From Metallyticus violacea (Eukaryota > Arthropoda > Insecta > Mantodea > Metallyticidae), in NCBI GenBank assembly GCA_030762175.1, contig CM060842.1, forward strand, positions 67,705,001 through 67,769,000: a stretch of DNA of 64,000 nt, given 5' to 3'. Below, one piece after another: positions 1-12,300 of the stretch (its first letter is position 1; the number at the start of each line of letters is the position of its first letter). Position numbers and translations under genes: made by a program. Under the pieces are notes generated by a model. That model saw only the letters and a list, made by a program, of their open reading frames with translations, searched no databases and had not been told where the DNA came from.

Positions 1-407
1 CACTATTTGATTTTTTTTCTCTCTCCAAATAAATATGTTCCACACTCCTGCTCACCTTTAATCTCTAATATTCATGTTTATAATCGTTTTCTTCTAAATG
101 TTGCATATCTAACAATTCACTTTAGCCCTAATATCCACTACTAGTGGAAAGTGACCACTATTTGAATATAAATTTAAAACTTATCATTTATATGTAGCTG
201 ATACTAATAAGCCATAAAATATAATCTTTTAACCTTTGGCCATTTTTATTTACAAAAGTAAATTCATCACACTCATCCTCTCCATATTTTCCATTTAAAA
301 TGTCAAATGAATTTGATTCACAAAACTCTTCAATTTTTCATCGCCTCTGTCTATTTAATCAATGACTTCTTAACACCCCTAATCCTCCTCATATTCTTCC
401 TTTACAG

Positions 408-975
408 CTTGTAAGTGAAAAGCAGCATCATCATTCTCATTCAGGAATTAAAATCAACAAGCAATATTGTACCATAATATATGGTTAGTTATTAATATTA
501 ATGTTTTATGTATTTTACATGTTTGAATTATTATTTCTATGATTTTTAATATGTGTAAGGATACAGTTCAATAAAAAATATTGAAAAAAAATTGCATTTA
601 TTTGTTTGAAAAACAGTGATGAACAACTTGCAGATTGCAAATTTAGGATTTTAAACTTTGTTAAATATTAGTACTCTGTGGATATTATGGCTTGTAAGTG
701 AAAAGCAGATCATCATTCTTAATCAAAAATTAAAATTAATGAGCAATATTTACTGTACCAGCATATATTAGTGTTTATTAATATTACTACAATTGTAAGG
801 ATAAACTACAATAAAAAGGAAAATAATGAAAAAAAAAACATTTATTTGTTTGAAATTTTGAAAACCAGTAATGAACAACTTTAAAAAAGATATAGGTTGC
901 AATTTTAGAATTTTAAACTTGGAGATAAATCTTAGGGTTCTTTGGTCAAGAAAAGTTTGGGAACTGTTGTCTTAA
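408..975. repeat. Imperfect tandem duplication with hAT-like terminus
   Basis: Two diverged copies start CTTGTAAGTGAAAAGCAG at about 410 and 690 and share the order ATCATCATTCT, AATAAAAA, CATTTATTTGTTTGAAA and GAACAACTT. The second copy ends in AAAGTTTGGGAACTGTTG, resembling the inward side of ZBED-type hAT terminal repeats (GGGAACCACTG). Probably remnants of a hAT-derived non-autonomous element. Confidence 0.5.
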
Positions 976-1129
976 AGGACTCAAGTGGTTCTCACAAAGA
1001 GCAGTGGTCAGTATATTTTCTAAAACTGCAAATGTGAATGCAAAGGTGGTACAAACATTGTCTCAGAGACAAATCTTGAATCACTGGTGGAGTCACAACC
1101 TGTCATTGTTATGGCTTATTATACTCACT

Positions 1130-1230
1130 GAAAGAATTGAATTCATTATGCATTTATATAAGTGAAAGAATTGAATTCATTATGCATTTATATAAGTGAA
1201 AGAATTGAATTCATTATGCATTTATATAAG
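1130..1230. repeat. Three tandem copies of a 34-bp unit
   Basis: The unit begins GAAAGAATTGAATTC and ends TTATATAAGT; copies start at 1130, 1164 and 1198. They are essentially identical, so the array is young. Confidence 0.9.
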
Positions 1231-1644
1231 AAACAGAACATATTCTCATAATACAGTTGTTCTACATAGTTTAATTTGTCTTAAAGATGTATGGTTCTCC
1301 ATTTTGTATAATCAATTTGAAATTAATTTCCATTATGCACTGAGATTATATAGCTGCAGCATATATATTTCATGGACTAAGCATAAAGAATTGAAAGCAA
1401 ATTTGTCTCCATATAATAGCTTCCATGAATAAAGAGGCACACCCTTTGACAAAAATATGAGTCATCTCCAGATTCTGTGTGTTGATTGGAGAACTTCCAG
1501 AATGCTCATAAATGTTATTACTAATTTAATGTGAATAAACTTATCCACATTGCACATGCAGCAACTGTCACACTGCAGTGGGCACTTTGCCTGTAAATGT
1601 AACGGCCACAATCATAGGCATCTGGAAAGAGAACATTAGGGTAG

Positions 1645-1725
1645 AGTAGTGAGTGGTTTAGAAGACATTGCTTTTCTGCTTAAATTCCTGGGTTCAATCC
1701 ATACAATATTTTTGTTTTATTTCTT
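1645..1725 (+). repeat. Possible tRNA-related SINE head
   Basis: An A-box-like GAGTGGTTTAGAAGAC and, about 35 bp on, a B-box-like GGGTTCAATCC resemble an internal Pol III promoter. Downstream body not recognised. Confidence 0.3.
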
Positions 1726-2239
1726 ATTATTGGTTTTATAGTATATGTAGAATATCATGTTGCCTTAATATTATATATCAACGTATCATTTGAGTTTTAT
1801 AGCATTAACTATGCACATACTAAAATGTAATCACAAACTAACATATTCTTTAAAAATAACTAAATAAATTCATGAACATTTATCTTATAATGTGAAAATA
1901 CAGAGAAATAAGCACAAATTAATATCAGCTATATAAACCATCAGCATATATAACTGTCCTCATTCTTTTGGGGCATAGACAATATCAGATTTCTATAGTA
2001 GGGTGGATGAGAGGCTACAACATCTAGGCTTCTTGAATTTGTGTCCATAAGCCATTTTTGTCCTTTGTGCATGTGCAGATGTGTGCAGCACATTGCATTT
2101 AGATAGAACAAATATTGAAGGAAATATAATATTCATTATAATATGTTAACATTAAAGCTTACTGTGCATGAGAAACAATATTATGAAACTAATTTGTCAT
2201 AATATGTTACAAAGGTTTATTTAAAAAAAAAAAAAAATG

Positions 2240-2316
2240 TGACTCATGCCAGGAGGCAAACCTGCATTCTTAGCCATGGCATCGCTGCATACTCTGCCAC
2301 AGAGCTAAGGAACACA
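2240..2316 (-). repeat. tRNA-like SINE head or tRNA pseudogene
   Basis: The minus strand reads TAGCTCTGTGGCAGAG (A box) then GCAGGTTTGCCTCCTG (degraded B box) at tRNA spacing. Acceptor-stem pairing is poor, so a functional tRNA is unlikely. Confidence 0.4.
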
Positions 2317-2895
2317 CACACTAGTCAGTGTCTTTCATGCATTCCATATAACACAAATGCTGTGGTACCTCACAGCTTTGCTGGATACCTTGTGAACCAC
2401 AAGCTGTAATGAGTAGGACTTAGAAGAATTTTGCATTTAAGAGATGACTAATTTTTTTTTTTTGTCAAAGGTGTACATATATGCAATTTCATTTTACTGT
2501 TTGTGAAGTACTGGCTTATTAAAGTTGACTATTAACTCATTCAGCTTTCTAAAGCAATTAACAGAAACATTTTATACATAATTTTGTCATTTTAAATAAA
2601 ACAATGTTTAAAGTTATTGAAATAAAATTTTAATTTTCTGTGCTACTGCCATTCATAAGTAATGCATAAACTTACATCCTCCTACTGTCTTTTTTTCTTC
2701 AATTATGCCATACTAATTTTGGGAAAGTATAGAATGAAAACTTGATGATAAAAAAAAATACAAACATTTTATACATAGTTGCTCCCTGAGTAAAATTTAT
2801 GCAATAGGAATGCACTAACCTAAAATGCAATTAAAAAAAATGTTCTGCAGTCTTTCACTGAAAGGTACCTAAAATATAATTTTATGTTTTTGCAG

Positions 2896-2970
2896 GTAGA
2901 GGACATGACTGCAGAATTATCTATTGGGACAATTACAGGAGTAGCAGATTATTTAGAAGATGTGAAATAA
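2896..2970 (+). CDS. Candidate terminal exon of an unrecognised plus-strand gene
   Basis: A good acceptor (TTTTATGTTTTTGCAG) is followed by 24 codons of balanced composition, VEDMTAELSIGTITG then VADYLEDVK, ending in TAA. It would converge tail to tail on TIMM13, whose stop lies 290 bp beyond. No upstream exon was identified in 1-2890 and the peptide is not recognised. An open run this short can occur by chance. Confidence 0.35.
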   Translation, partial: VEDMTAELSIGTITGVADYLEDVK

Positions 2971-3058
2971 GCTGGCCAGATATTTTTTGTAAAGTACAAA
3001 AGGCCTGATTATGGTTGTAACAAGGAATTGTTTAGTTATATCATAATTTTTAACAATT

Positions 3059-3064
3059 TTTATT
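3059..3064 (-). terminator. Candidate TIMM13 polyadenylation signal
   Basis: The minus strand reads AATAAA about 200 bp downstream of the TIMM13 stop. In AT-rich DNA such hexamers are common, so position is the main support. Confidence 0.4.
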
Positions 3065-3260
3065 AAATGTAATTGTAATTCTTAAGAATAATTCAAGACA
3101 AATAATAATACAAATGTTGCCATTCAAATATGGTTTTTATGTTCATAATAAGAAAGCATAAAATATCCAAGACTCCCTCCACTAGGTGGTCAGTTTAATT
3201 TGTACTTGTCCACTTTGCTAGCACTCATCACTAATAAATCACATTGTTCATAACTGGCTC

Positions 3261-3359
3261 CTATAAACGATTTCTTTCTCGTTGTAGTCTGCTGCTGTAG
3301 GCTTTTGAAACTAGATTCCACGAATCCATGTACCGATCCATGCACATTGCTATGCATTT
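3261..3359 (-). CDS. TIMM13: TIMM13 coding exon 3 (terminal)
   Basis: Thirty-two residues plus TAG. The exon starts [14 protein letters not shown] and ends QRERNRL, carrying the second CX3C. The acceptor is TTTATTTGCAG. It lies 13.4 kb from exon 2, so it is easily missed unless the intron repeats are masked. Confidence 0.94.
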   Translation of the reverse strand, partial: KCIAMCMDRYMDSWNLVSKAYSSRLQRERNRL

Positions 3360-6300
3360 CTGCAAATAAAGAAAATTATTTACATCAAAAAACATTATTT
3401 TCTCAATATTTAAATATGGTATTGGTTAAATAGCATTAAAAACTTGAGAAAAGGCCAAATAAAATTAATGTTGAGGACATGCTCTCCTAAAAAACTACAT
3501 AAATCATTATGATTTCAATTTGTTAACTGTTTAAGTAGCATTTGAAGTATCTATTTCCAAAAGGTGGCATCAGCATTTTAATAATTATTGAGAGGAAAAG
3601 AAAGGAAAAAAAATATCCCAATGCCCAAATTTAGAATATTTTATAATATTTTGATGACAAATCAGTAGAAAAGCTTTAATATTAAAGTCCTAATGGAATT
3701 AAGCACAATTTCCTGCTATTTAATAATTAAAAATGCAGAAGTTGAGTTTTGAAACAAAATTTTTGCATGTTCAATTTTGGAACAATATTTGAAATTTTGT
3801 TCCAAAGAGAAATTGCAACATTATTTGCATTTGCATTAAGTTATTTAAAATTAAGTTCTTAATTACACAAAATAAATGTTCATTTTATAAAAAAGAGAGA
3901 AAATTAAAATAAGATAAAGAACCAACAAATATGCTGCTTTGAATGTAAAAATTACATTCTCAATCATATTTCTCTTGTGGCTTTCAAATAAGGCTGTGTG
4001 GTGTCTGCTTCATTGCCTTCAGCTATAGCAACCTTGTACTACTGAAGGTTTTTGTTATCTTTCCATTTCTCCACAATGGACTTTTCAACAACCTTGTCAA
4101 AATCTTTTAGTTTTTACTGACATCAAAATTATTCCTCTAAATTCAGTTAGACCACCTCTGTAATTCTGCTCTCCATGCAGAATGACCAACATTTTCCTTT
4201 CTTAAAAATAATTCTTTTGCAAAACTGAAGTTTGATATGCCATGCCCATGGTATTATGAAAAAAGACGATGCCTTTTTTTCCAATAATATAAACTCCAGT
4301 ATATTCACTTTGCTGAAATTTTCAAAAACTTTTTTATTGTCTTCTACAATTATAATCATTTCTCACATTTTTAGTTCCTTCTCAACTCTTCCGAAAACTC
4401 TATGAAGAATGGCTCACAACCATTCCAATCATGGCACCATATTATTCTGATTCCTGCAACCATTGGAAACCAGATAAATTTTTGTCACATCTGCAAAGAC
4501 AACATGATTAAGTTTGGGATAAATAGAAGGAAGCTTATTTCATTAGACCCTTTGAGTGAAAAGATTCTTAGCTACTTGTATATAAAACCATTTTGTTTTG
4601 TTTAATGCTCATGAGATGATCCTACTACACAGACTGTAAAATTGTACATATACATTTGCCTGGAATAATACAGAGCTTTCATGCAAAAACTATTTTACAC
4701 ACATGGTGTTTCGAATCGCTTCAGCAATGAGCAGTGTGATGTGCCCAGCCATCAAGAACACACGTGAGGTAGTTTTTACTCTGCAAGCTCTGTAAATAGA
4801 TAGCCTGATGTGTAATTTTACTTACAGTCATAACTTAAGATCAGTTCATTATTTTCTCGTCTTCTAAGTATGTCTACATTCTTAATCTGTCTTAAATTTG
4901 TCATTTGTCAGGCTTTGTTAAGTTTTTTGCAAAGTCACATTAGTTCCAATTTTAAAATTGTAAGATTTTGGAAATGAATGCAAATGCCACATTCTTAAAA
5001 TATCTTAAAAGAAGTATGTCAAATTTTGGAAATAGTCATATATTAAAATAAATTTTACAGTACAGATATCTTGTTTCAGAGCTTATGATGCCATTTATTT
5101 CAAGTGTACATGTAAGAAATATAGAAATTTGGTAAAAACATCATATGCCAGCTTTTGGAAAATATACCTCAATTCATTTAGTGCAGCTGGCATAATGTAA
5201 GCAAATTAAATATAAGTGCAGAAGGAAATAATAGTGATTTCAAAGAAATTGGTACAAAAAAAAAGATTAAGAGAAAGAAGTGCATTAAAAAAAGAAGAAG
5301 AAGATGGAGATGCGGTGGCCCCTGACTAGCAAATAAGTTTGCCCAACAATACCCAAAATTGGTGCAGGGACAAGATTTTCATGACGATAAAATTTTATGG
5401 CAGCTAGAACATTTCTTAACTATCATACTTCAAAAAAATGTATACTTTAATGTGAGCCATTATACTCATTTCCGATTATAAAAGTAACTGATTTGTCACC
5501 AATGACTCCATAATTAAATAAAGGTACCTCCAAGATGCACTAGAACCTCATGTGAGACTTCAGGCAATGCATGATACTTTTGCTAAATTCCTATAATATG
5601 ATACTCCCAAGAATACAATTAATGGTTCTCTCTTGACCTGTACATGGGCTAGTCTTTAGTCCTCTGTAGTAATATGAGAAGATAAGCCAAGAGAACATCT
5701 GAAACCACTTTTAAGCTTACATAATCTGGCAGTATCTGAATGCAAAAATGGAGTCCATATTCCTCAAATTTATTATGAATTTATTTTTGGTAAATTTGAG
5801 GAATATGAATCCCAAAATATTTAAAAGTATAAAGTCATGAGGAAATACAACAAAGAAAAGTGCACTGTAAGCACATAAATAAATAAATAAATACAGTTCA
5901 TCATTTATTCCTAAAATTGTCATTAGCAAATTGACAACACACCTCAGGCTAGTTATAACAGCTCTCATGGGAGCATACATTTAATAGGTATTAAATGTTA
6001 CACAATTTTAAAATTATTCCTTAAAAACATTATTATATCAACTCCTTGTTTTATTATAAACCAAATAATAGTTGAGTAATAAAATGTTCTTAGATTTGGT
6101 ATATCAATTGTTGAAAAAATACAATAATTTGAATATTTTCCTAACAAGACCATGGTTTGTGATGTCAATATCTTGAGCAAAATGAAGATTATACGAGATA
6201 ACTTTAAGGCATAGTATTATTTAAGAATGTGCACATTCATAATCACATTGCTTATAACACTAATACCCTCATGATTCGTGTGGTTAACCTAGTCACTTAC

Positions 6301-9300
6301 ATGTTACTGCAAATTCAACATCTACATAATGTAGGAATTAATGTTTAAAAAGTTCAAGCCATTATGCAAGTAAGAGCCTTGATGTATATGATGTCACAAC
6401 ACCAGGCTATTAACATATATTATCACAAATACAGTTTGTGGCAGATTCGATATATCTCTGTTTGACACCATAACAGGAAACAGTCATATTTGAAACCTTG
6501 ACCTGTAATTGTTTCTGAGGAATGTTTGAATCTTTAGTATTTTTATTGTTATGCCTTATTATTTTAGGCTAAGGCATATGTGGTAAAATAACAATGTATA
6601 TTTAGAGATTCAAGATATTCATTCAAGTAGGTACTGATTTATAACATAATAGTACAAATAATTTGCATTATTAATAATTACTTATCCGTAGTACTTCAAG
6701 GCATATTATTTATATAGTTTGCAAACTATATAAATAATGAGACACTGATTGAGACATTCTACATTCTTTACACATGTTAAGTACTGTGAAAAAATTAAAC
6801 TAGGAAAAAAGGAAGATTGTGCATCTTCAGTATTTCCTTCTTCTCTTCTTATACTGGCATTTTGGGTCTGTTTTAGTTGTAGGATGATCATCAATCTATT
6901 AAGTGTGCAGTTAACCACTCCTGATTATGAATTTAAAAAGAGAGGAAGAAAGAAATGCCCAAAATTTTTAGCCATTTGAGTTGCAAAAGATTTCTAAAAA
7001 AACATGCATAATTCACTACAAATAAAAATGTTGCAACATCTACACATGTACTCAAAAGTTATATCGATGCTTTTTAAGTTCAGAAAAGGGTGGGGGTTTG
7101 CTAGAAAGATTATGCACCTTTTGATTACTTGTTTTATTTATGGACGCTCTTTAACATCTTTTGATTGCAAACACAACTAGGTTATAATAAAGAACTTGGG
7201 GTTGTTATCTACTCTACGATTCCTCCAATAAGTCTGATAAACCGATGATGATGGGAAACGGGGGTTTTTGATGAGGGAAGAGAAAAGAGCTTACCATCTT
7301 CAAACATTTGTTGCTTATATACAGTTTTAAAAACTAAGAGGGCAAGAAAATTGGATAAAAAAAAAAGAAATTTTGTGATTCATTTTAACCCAAATCTATG
7401 CCAGCTGGCCCTACCTAACCCTAGCAATATTTGTTCTTATTGTACTACTCCTACTTTGGACTGACAACTAAACTAGGTATTAAATTTTTCTAATAGCAAT
7501 GGTGTCTCACGCCTACTATTTCTCTTAAACATTTAACCTCTAAGTGTCTGGTTTCAGCCAGTGAGTTGGATTAACCAAAAGTTGTATCATTTATGCTCTT
7601 AAGTATTTGTATTACAACAAATAACCTAACATGGAACAGCTAAAGTCATTAAGGTACAAACTTATGATTGGGAGGTCTATGATTCAAATCTCTCCAGGAC
7701 CATTCTCCCTAACTTAGGCCCTTTTCAGGTTTTCATCAGATTTTACTGGCAAATGCTGGGGAGGTACCTAAAACATTGGCCTTAAATGTTTCCCAAAAAT
7801 TTCTTTCCCAATTCAGCATTATCACTTGTGATGTCATAACAATTTAAATATGTGTTAAAACTATTGAAAAAAACATTCACTACTGCAGACATAAAGCACG
7901 AACATATATTTCCCCTCTGCCACTAATGCTTTATTCTTCAATTTATAAGTTAAAAAAAATATAAGCTGCTGCAATTCCACAATAGCATGATTTACGAGCA
8001 ATATTAAATAGGAAAATATAGGCACAAAGACAGGACTTTATTTTTGGTAGTAAAATATTATTTTTGTAGTACTAATGTATGAATAAATGTGTAATAATTT
8101 TTGTGTATCTGGGCACAGGAAGGAATTTTTTTTAGGGGAAGGCCATGCAGGAAAGATCTTGTAATAAGAAGACTATTGTTAATACTGATTTACTTGCTTA
8201 AGCAATTTAACTATCTTCATTCCATTAACTATATATTAGCCTATTTATTTATTTATTTATTCTGGCAGAGCTAAGGCCATTAGGCCTTTTCTTCCGCTCC
8301 ACCAATTATAATTTGAAAGAGAAACACACACAATCAATCCAATCAAAGTAAATCTAGCCTAGTTATAGTAATAATATTAAGATTATTAGTGCATTTTTTG
8401 TGGCAGGAAATTTCAAATTTAGGGGAGAGATCATGGCTTTCTTTGCCCATGATTGGTAAATTCTTAAATGTATAATAGGAATGGCAAATCAACAACAGTA
8501 GGTTTTGTATTTATTTGAGAGGAGTAATGCAGTGAGATAAATGGTCATAAGGGAGATAAGGTGAGATAAAGTTGTCATAAGAAGATATAAGGGGAAGAAA
8601 GAGGGGGCAAAAAAACTCTCATGGATTATGGATAATGATAAATATAAAGATGCATATCAATGAATTTTTTTTTTCAAATTCAACAAGTTTATATGTTTAA
8701 AGATGGAGTTAACAATTTCAGAAAACTATTTATAGAACTTGACTTAACCTACCTGAAAATTATCCTAAAGTTATCACAAATTGCAAGAAATTTCATAAAT
8801 TAACTCAGTGTTCCTGAATATAAGATAACTAAAGTTTGGCTAATCCACCTCAACAACATGGTAGTTCAATTAAAAATGAATGTAGGAATCCACAGAGTGA
8901 AACTATCATAATCTTGTTGAATTAAAAGTAAAACTTCTAAAATCATATCATCAATTGGTTGACAATGTGAGCAAGTGACTCAAGAAACTAGTCCCAACTT
9001 ATTTTTTAATAAAAAAAGTTCTAATGTGAAATGTCAAGAGAGTTTAATATATTGACATGATTTTAGAAGTTTTACTTTTATTTCAACAAGAACATGGTAG
9101 TTGTTTATATATATAAACATAAACTAATGCTCTTATACACAAGTTGTGCTTCGCATGCAAATAATCTTTTATTCAAGTTTTTTCATGTGCCACTTATTTG
9201 CTTGTTATATTTGATTGCACTATTATAGTATCATTAAATGGTTATCATACAATACTATAACATAAACGGTTATCATATAATATTGTAATTGCATCTCTTC

Positions 9301-12300
9301 AATGTATGCATTTGTTTAAGATGATTGCATGGAAGAGAAGGCCTTATGGTATTAACTCTGCCAATATAAATAAATAAATAAACTAGCAAACTTCCAGAAA
9401 AGGAATAGAACTGATAAGCTAACATACATAGCATCCAATGGATCAATGCAATTGATTTATTACTCCACAAAGCAAAAAATAAAAATATAAGAATAACAGG
9501 GACTGTGGTCCTTGGGAATAACTCTTCTAAGAAAGCATATCTCAAAAGAAACAAGAATGCAAATAACAATGGGAGGACAGTAAAGTAAGAAACATACATA
9601 CTAGACAGCCACAGTATGTGGACACAAATCAAATATACTAACTTATCCAAAACAACAGCCAACAAGGACTGAAAAGCTATGTGATAAGAAGAAGGCACTA
9701 TAAAGCTTTAATTTAAATTAAGAGAGGGAATTACTTCGAAGAGGAAACTCAACAGATGGCAGAAGAAGCATTCCTGATACTAAAAAAGAATTCAGCAAGT
9801 ATGGTTTAGAAAGTTGCATTAGAAAATTGAGAATGCCATTTCTCTTGAATACTAAACAAAGAAAGCAAATAGAATTCATGTAAGAAGAGATGGCATCACA
9901 GAAGCATAAAACAAAAAAGCAGCCAGTCCAGATCAAATATATGAACATTTGAAAGCAACCAAAAATCATTAGCAAAAATGTGGACTGAACCCTTTACCAA
10001 ATGTCTGAATCCAAGAATAATACTGGAACAATGAAGAAGGGCAACTCTAAAATATTAAACAAAGAGAAATGCACACAATAGAGCTCTTACTAAGGAGTTG
10101 CACTAGAAATTTATCCTTTAAAATATTAATGAACAGATTAAGCGATCTCACAGATAAATATATCTCAAAATGCCAATATATATTCAGAAAAGGAATATCC
10201 ACCCTGCAGGCAGCAAAAGCAACACTTCTAGAAACAGAAGTACTCTGGAAACCAAAAGGGAAATAGTATGCAGTATTCATAGATTACAAAAAGATTTTGA
10301 CTTTGTAAACAAAATAAAGCTAATCGAAAAACTAGGAAATGTAATTGGTAATGAGCAGTCATTAATAGAATGATGAGTGCACTCTAATGCACAATATGGT
10401 GCAAATAAATGTTGAAGTGACAACATTAGAGAGGATATAACATAAATGGGGTGATGCAGGGTGTCCCAATATGATTACTGCCTACTTTGGGAAGAAGGTA
10501 TGGGGAACAACACTAATAATGTTGCAGGTATTGCTAGGCTTTTCCAACAAAGAATGGTTGCAAACAACTCTAAATAATCTATAGAAGTGGAGTGAAGAAA
10601 ACAAATTTGAAATAAAGATAAAATGTTCATATGATTTTCAGAAAAGGAGAAAGTTCATCTGCAAGTGACACCCTGAGAAAGAAGTCACCAAAGATAACCA
10701 AAAAGTTTAAATATTTAAGACTAATGATTATATGACCAGAATATCTTCCTTCAATCAACACATACATACAGAAAAGAACATCAGCACCAATCAAGGGAAC
10801 CTGACATCATTGAAACCAACAATCATGATACTGTTTGACATAAATACCAATTGCTATCTATGGCCTCAAATTAATCAATGACTTGGAAAGGATTGAAAAC
10901 ATCAAAGCAAGACTGTTAAAATGAGCAAGAAAATTTGTCTCCAACAAAATTATATACCTTGGGCTAGAGACACACTTTTTCGATTTATTTTAATTTATTT
11001 GTTTTATTTACGGATGCTCTAGCTTTTCAGGTCATCAGCATCCCATTCAATTCAGGTCCTGAAAAAGTCAGTGCTCAGAGGGTTCTTCTTTCAGGCTTGA
11101 GGTTCTTTTTCGTGGGGACCCATGGCTTTACTTCCCTTCTTGAGGAAGCTAAACTTAAGATTTTTACATCCAAAAAAATTCATTGACCCTGGTTAGGATT
11201 GGTTTATGAGGCAAGTATGGTTACCACTAGACCTCTAGAACCAACTCAGTTTTTCTAGAAGACTTTCAAATAGTTGCCATGACAATCAGAACCAAATGCA
11301 GAAATGTGCTTAAATCAGTCCAGCAATCCATGGACTTCATTAAAAACTGGGCATTGATATGAAATTCCACCAACTTGGTGAAAATTGCATGTACAAAATT
11401 TGCAGATAAAAAAAAAAAAAAACCAGCACACAATGGTTGTTGAAATAATTGTAATTCTTCTAGCAATATTGTAATAGGAACAAAACTGAATGTGTCCATA
11501 GTGAACCACCACCAACTGACAAAGAGAAGAGCTATGAATAAAATTTACAACAAATTACCATCTAGGAAGTAATTATGGGTACCACCAATTAACCTAGCAC
11601 TAATTAGAAAAAGAATTACCATGAGCCTTAATACCAAGCACATCTCTCAATACTCCAGCTTTGGGTAACTTATAAACAACAAATGGAAAAATATAACTTC
11701 TTTCCATCATATATTTCATTCACGGAAACTTAATTTATACACATGAATGAATGAATTTATTTCTTCCAATTTCCATGCAGATATATTTTTAACATGTAAG
11801 TATTACCAATTTCATGCAGTTTTCACAAACAAGTAAACATGTTAAAATCAAAGTAAACAGTTCACATTTCCATATTCTGAATACATGTAAATTTACTGCT
11901 ATTAAAACATTTAAATTTCCCACTTAATCACCCTTAATTTATAGAGTTGTATTCCTTCTGTACCCCATTATAATTAACACTAGATTGAGTATGTAATGAG
12001 GATATATATTCACTCCTAAATAGTGCCATTGTCAACATTGTTGTTTCCATTTGTCTTGCCCACCTTCCCAATGTATTTTCCAAGTTTCTTTACATTTTCA
12101 TCTGATTTTAGATTTAAAATTCTTCTGCTGCTTATTTCATTTGGCAGTTTTTTTTTTCTCCCCCCGTAAAAGGGACTGTTCTCTTTAAAACTTGGTTTGC
12201 TCACGTTCTAAAATGCAGTACCAAGTACTATTTGGCTCTTCACACATTGGATATTTCCCCTTTATATATCCATTTCTTAACCCACTTAAATATATTACTC

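Noticed and set aside
1130..1230. Short direct repeats considered as a CRISPR-like array
   Set aside because: The units are contiguous with no unique spacers, and the genome is eukaryotic.
5717..6180. Two minus ORFs of 60-87 codons with transmembrane-like stretches
   Set aside because: AT-driven hydrophobicity; no splice or family support.
9273..9698. 141-codon minus-strand hydrophobic ORF resembling a membrane protein
   Set aside because: It is the antisense of the plus-strand LINE; the phenylalanine and leucine richness comes from A-rich sense codons. No signal of a real membrane family.
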